Shown here piece by piece: positions 61,816 to 64,000 of a stretch of DNA of 64,000 bases (its first letter is position 1; the number at the start of each line of letters is the position of its first letter). The translations under genes were made by a program, and so were the position numbers. The stretch lies in NCBI RefSeq assembly GCF_947648125.1, contig NZ_CANSMR010000012.1, positions 124,001-188,000 on the forward strand, given 5' to 3'. This stretch comes from an uncultured Bradyrhizobium sp. Lineage in GTDB: Bacteria > Pseudomonadota > Alphaproteobacteria > Rhizobiales > Xanthobacteraceae. The notes beneath the pieces are model-generated. The model did not search any database, was not told the origin of the DNA, and saw only the letters and a list, made by a program, of their open reading frames with translations.

Positions 61816-62595
61816 GTGACGGTCATCGACTTTACCGCCTTCATCGGCCGCCTCGCGACCGCATCCGGCGAAACCATCCTGCCTTTCTTCCGCACCTCGC
61901 TTTCGGTCGACAACAAGAGCTCGAGCGATTTCGATCCGGTCACCGAAGCCGACCGGGCCGCCGAAGCCGTGATGCGCCGGCTGATCAAGGCGAACTTCCC
62001 CCAGCACGGCATCGTCGGCGAGGAATTCGGCAATGAGCGCGAGGATGCTGACTATGTCTGGGTGCTCGACCCGATCGACGGCACGAAGTCCTTCATCGCC
62101 GGCTTTCCGATCTGGGGCACGCTGATCGCGCTGCTGCATAAAGGTACGCCGGTATTCGGCATGATGCACCAGCCCTATATCGGCGAGCGCTTCTCCGGCG
62201 ACAACGGCTCGGCGAACTACTCCGGGCCGTCGGGCGAGCGGAGGCTCTCGGCGCGGCGCTGCGCCTCGCTGAAGGAGGCGACCGTCTTCACCACCAGCCC
62301 GCTGCTGATGAATCCGGATGACCGCGCCCGCTTCGGCCGCGTCGAGCATGCGGCGCGCCTGTCGCGCTACGGCGGCGACTGCTACTCCTATTGCATGCTC
62401 GCGGCCGGCCATCTCGACCTCGTGGTCGAGACCGAGCTGAAACCCTACGACATTGCCGGCCTGATCCCGATCGTCACCGGCGCCGGCGGCGTCGTCACCA
62501 CTTGGGACGGCAAGCCGGCACAAGCTGGCGGCCGCATCATCGCAGCCGGCGATCCGCGCGTGCACGAAGCCGCGATGAAGCTGCTCAACGCCTGA
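61816..62595 (+). CDS. hisN: Inositol monophosphatase-family histidinol-phosphatase
   Basis: 259 aa from a GTG with CAGGGA upstream. Metal-dependent phosphatase motifs are PVTEADRAAEAVMR, GEEFGNE, WVLDPIDGTKSFIAGFPIWG and, near the C-terminus, KPYDIAGLIPIVTGAGGVVT. Alphaproteobacteria use this HisN type for histidinol-phosphate dephosphorylation in histidine synthesis. Sequence alone cannot exclude inositol phosphates or 3'-phosphoadenosine compounds, but FPIWGTLIAL and the neighbourhood favour HisN. Confidence 0.88.
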   Translation: MTVIDFTAFIGRLATASGETILPFFRTSLSVDNKSSSDFDPVTEADRAAEAVMRRLIKANFPQHGIVGEEFGNEREDADYVWVLDPIDGTKSFIAGFPIWGTLIALLHKGTPVFGMMHQPYIGERFSGDNGSANYSGPSGERRLSARRCASLKEATVFTTSPLLMNPDDRARFGRVEHAARLSRYGGDCYSYCMLAAGHLDLVVETELKPYDIAGLIPIVTGAGGVVTTWDGKPAQAGGRIIAAGDPRVHEAAMKLLNA

Positions 62596-62682
62596 ACTTT
62601 TCTCCGGCTGATTTCTTGAGTTGCCGGGCGATTGATCTGCGCCCATCCTGACGGCAACGAGAAAAGTCAGGGATGGGCGCAC

Positions 62683-63651
62683 ATGACGATTTGCGGCAGG
62701 CTGCTGGCAGCCATTCTCCTGCTTCTCGCGACCGTCACCGCTAGCGCCCAGCAGTTCCCAACCAAGCCGATCCGGCTGATCGTACCGTTCCCGCCCGGCG
62801 GGCCGAACGACATCATTGCGCGGGTGATCGGGCAGAAGATCTCGGAACTCACAAAGCAGCCGATCATCGTCGACAACCGCGCCGGCCAGGGCGGCGTGCT
62901 CGGCACCGATGCGGTCGCGAAGGCCGCACCCGACGGCTACACGGTTGCGATCGCGAGCGCCGGTGCACTGGCGATCAGCCCGAGCATGGAGAAGGTCGCC
63001 TACGACACGCTGAAGGACCTCGCGCCGGTGACGCTGGTCGCGACCGTGCCGGAGATGCTGGTTGTCGCCACCGACGTGCCGGCAAAGAACATGAGCGAGC
63101 TGGTCGCGCTCGCCAAAGCGCAGCCGGGCAAGCTCAACTTCGCCTCCTCCGGCCCCGGCAGCCTGCCGCATCTGGCCTGCGAATTGTTCAAGCTGACGGC
63201 GAAGATTGACATCATGCATGTGCCCTATCGCGGCGCGGCACCGGCGGTGAACGATCTCCTGGGCCAGCAGGTGCAGATGACCTTCCTCGACCTGCCGGTG
63301 ATCCTGCCGCAGATCAAGGCGGGCACGCTGCGGCCGATCGCGGTCGGCGGCCGCCAGCGCGCCCCGACCGCACCCGACGTGCCGACCACGACAGAGGCCG
63401 GCATGCCCGACCTGATCATCGAGAACTGGTACGGCATGGTCGCCCCCGCCGGAACGCCGCCGGCGATCGTCACCAGACTGAACCAGATCGCGACCGAGGC
63501 GATGGCTGATCCGGCGGTCAAGGCAAAACTCGCCGAGCAAGGCCTGACACTGGTCGGGGACACACCGGAGCATTTCCGCGACTTCGTCGCCGCCGACATC
63601 AAGCGATGGGCGAAGGTGATCCAGGACGCCGGCGTGGTGACGGCGAAGTAG
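62683..63651 (+). CDS. Bug/TctC family tripartite tricarboxylate transporter substrate-binding protein
   Basis: 322 aa from the ATG at 62683. The signal peptide MTICGRLLAAILLLLATVTA is cut before QQFPT. Motifs are RLIVPFPPGGPNDIIARVIG, DNRAGQGGVLGTDAVAKAAP and SSGPGSLPHLACELF, with VPYRGAAPAVNDLLGQQVQM. It is an orphan periplasmic carboxylate-binding protein without membrane subunits nearby. It is a second Bug paralogue in this window. Convergent with the GST gene at the window end, 2 bp between stops. Confidence 0.9.
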   Translation: MTICGRLLAAILLLLATVTASAQQFPTKPIRLIVPFPPGGPNDIIARVIGQKISELTKQPIIVDNRAGQGGVLGTDAVAKAAPDGYTVAIASAGALAISPSMEKVAYDTLKDLAPVTLVATVPEMLVVATDVPAKNMSELVALAKAQPGKLNFASSGPGSLPHLACELFKLTAKIDIMHVPYRGAAPAVNDLLGQQVQMTFLDLPVILPQIKAGTLRPIAVGGRQRAPTAPDVPTTTEAGMPDLIIENWYGMVAPAGTPPAIVTRLNQIATEAMADPAVKAKLAEQGLTLVGDTPEHFRDFVAADIKRWAKVIQDAGVVTAK

Positions 63652-63653
63652 GT

Positions 63654-64000
63654 TTAGTTGTCGAGCCGGCCGCGCAGCTCCTCGAACGGAAGCATGACGT
63701 GCTGACGAAACGGCGGGCGCTGCTGCAGCCTCTGATACCAACGCCCGACCGCTGGCAGCGACGGGCGCGCGATCTCAAGCCCGAAATAGCGATAGAGCGA
63801 GGTTCCCGCGGTGATGTCCGCGAGCGACAGCGTCTCGCCGAGCAGGAACGGATTGGCGTCGAGAAGCTGTTCGAGCTTGGCAAAATGCTGCTCGCAGCGG
63901 GCAAGCGCCTTGTGAATCGCCGGCCAGTCGCGCTGGCTTTCGGGTGTGCGGAAAAATCCCCAGAACACGCCGCCGAGAAAATCCGGCTGCAGCGCGGTCT
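63654..64000 (-). CDS. Glutathione S-transferase family protein (5' part outside window)
   Basis: The last 115 residues are visible, reading without a stop to the window edge. They are the C-terminal helical domain: LARCEQHFAKLEQLLDANPF, LLGETLSLADITAGTSLYRY (the N-capping Asp motif), and LPAVGRWYQRLQQRPPFRQH. An internal Met at 63966-63968 is not the real start. It is the third GST gene of this window. Substrate unknown. Confidence 0.88.
   Translation of the reverse strand, partial: TALQPDFLGGVFWGFFRTPESQRDWPAIHKALARCEQHFAKLEQLLDANPFLLGETLSLADITAGTSLYRYFGLEIARPSLPAVGRWYQRLQQRPPFRQHVMLPFEELRGRLDN

Overview
The window reads as chromosomal DNA of a Bradyrhizobium-like alphaproteobacterium. It is GC-rich and dense with transport and catabolic operons. 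It has a tRNA-Val, cpdR, N-formylglutamate amidohydrolase, hisN neighbourhood, and several palindromic intergenic repeats of the kind common in that lineage. No integrase, transposase, phage gene or CRISPR array was seen.

Layout. 1-7240: a quinone oxidoreductase-type gene cut by the window edge and its divergent TetR regulator, a small His/Cys-bearing exported protein, then a minus-strand catabolic-looking group (two COG2159-type amidohydrolases, a Rieske ferredoxin, a glutathione S-transferase, and a PNPOx/flavin reductase/2Fe-2S fusion). 7.4-16.4 kb: small genes and regulators, including a GlxA-type regulator broken by an in-frame amber codon, a split chromate transporter (chrA pair) with a divergent LysR gene, rnk, and a tandem-domain TetR regulator divergent from an ApbA/PanE-like reductase. 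16.7-21.8 kb: a complete branched-chain-amino-acid-type ABC importer (binding protein, LivH, LivM, LivG, LivF). 21.9-25.5 kb: a cyclase-TPR protein, a degenerate copy of a biotin-domain tail, a LysR regulator and a GNAT protein.

25.6-33.6 kb is the clearest functional unit. It holds an ABC importer, two DUF1989 proteins and a urea carboxylase-type enzyme in one tightly overlapping minus-strand operon. The leader carries a recognisable guanidine-I (ykkC) aptamer followed by an intrinsic terminator, and a sigma-54-type promoter lies directly upstream of the aptamer. Together these indicate guanidine uptake and carboxylation for nitrogen, switched by nitrogen status and by guanidine itself. No allophanate hydrolase gene follows in the window.

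34.3-41.5 kb: an acyl-CoA synthetase leads a second Liv-type ABC operon, suggesting import of an organic acid and its activation to a CoA thioester. 41.5-45.2 kb: GST, SDR, CaiB-type CoA-transferase and an AraC regulator. 45.4-54.4 kb: a giant trimeric autotransporter adhesin (about 2,090 aa) whose gene overlaps an IalB-family gene and is followed by an Ala/Pro-rich exported protein, with an AraC regulator upstream. 54.4-64 kb: hypothetical genes, a winged-helix/TPR regulator, two Bug-type binding proteins, tRNA-Val, cpdR, hutG, a candidate small RNA with anti-Shine-Dalgarno CCUCC motifs, hisN, and a GST running off the end.

All calls come from reading the sequence; no database search was run. 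Residue positions are approximate unless given as single residues.
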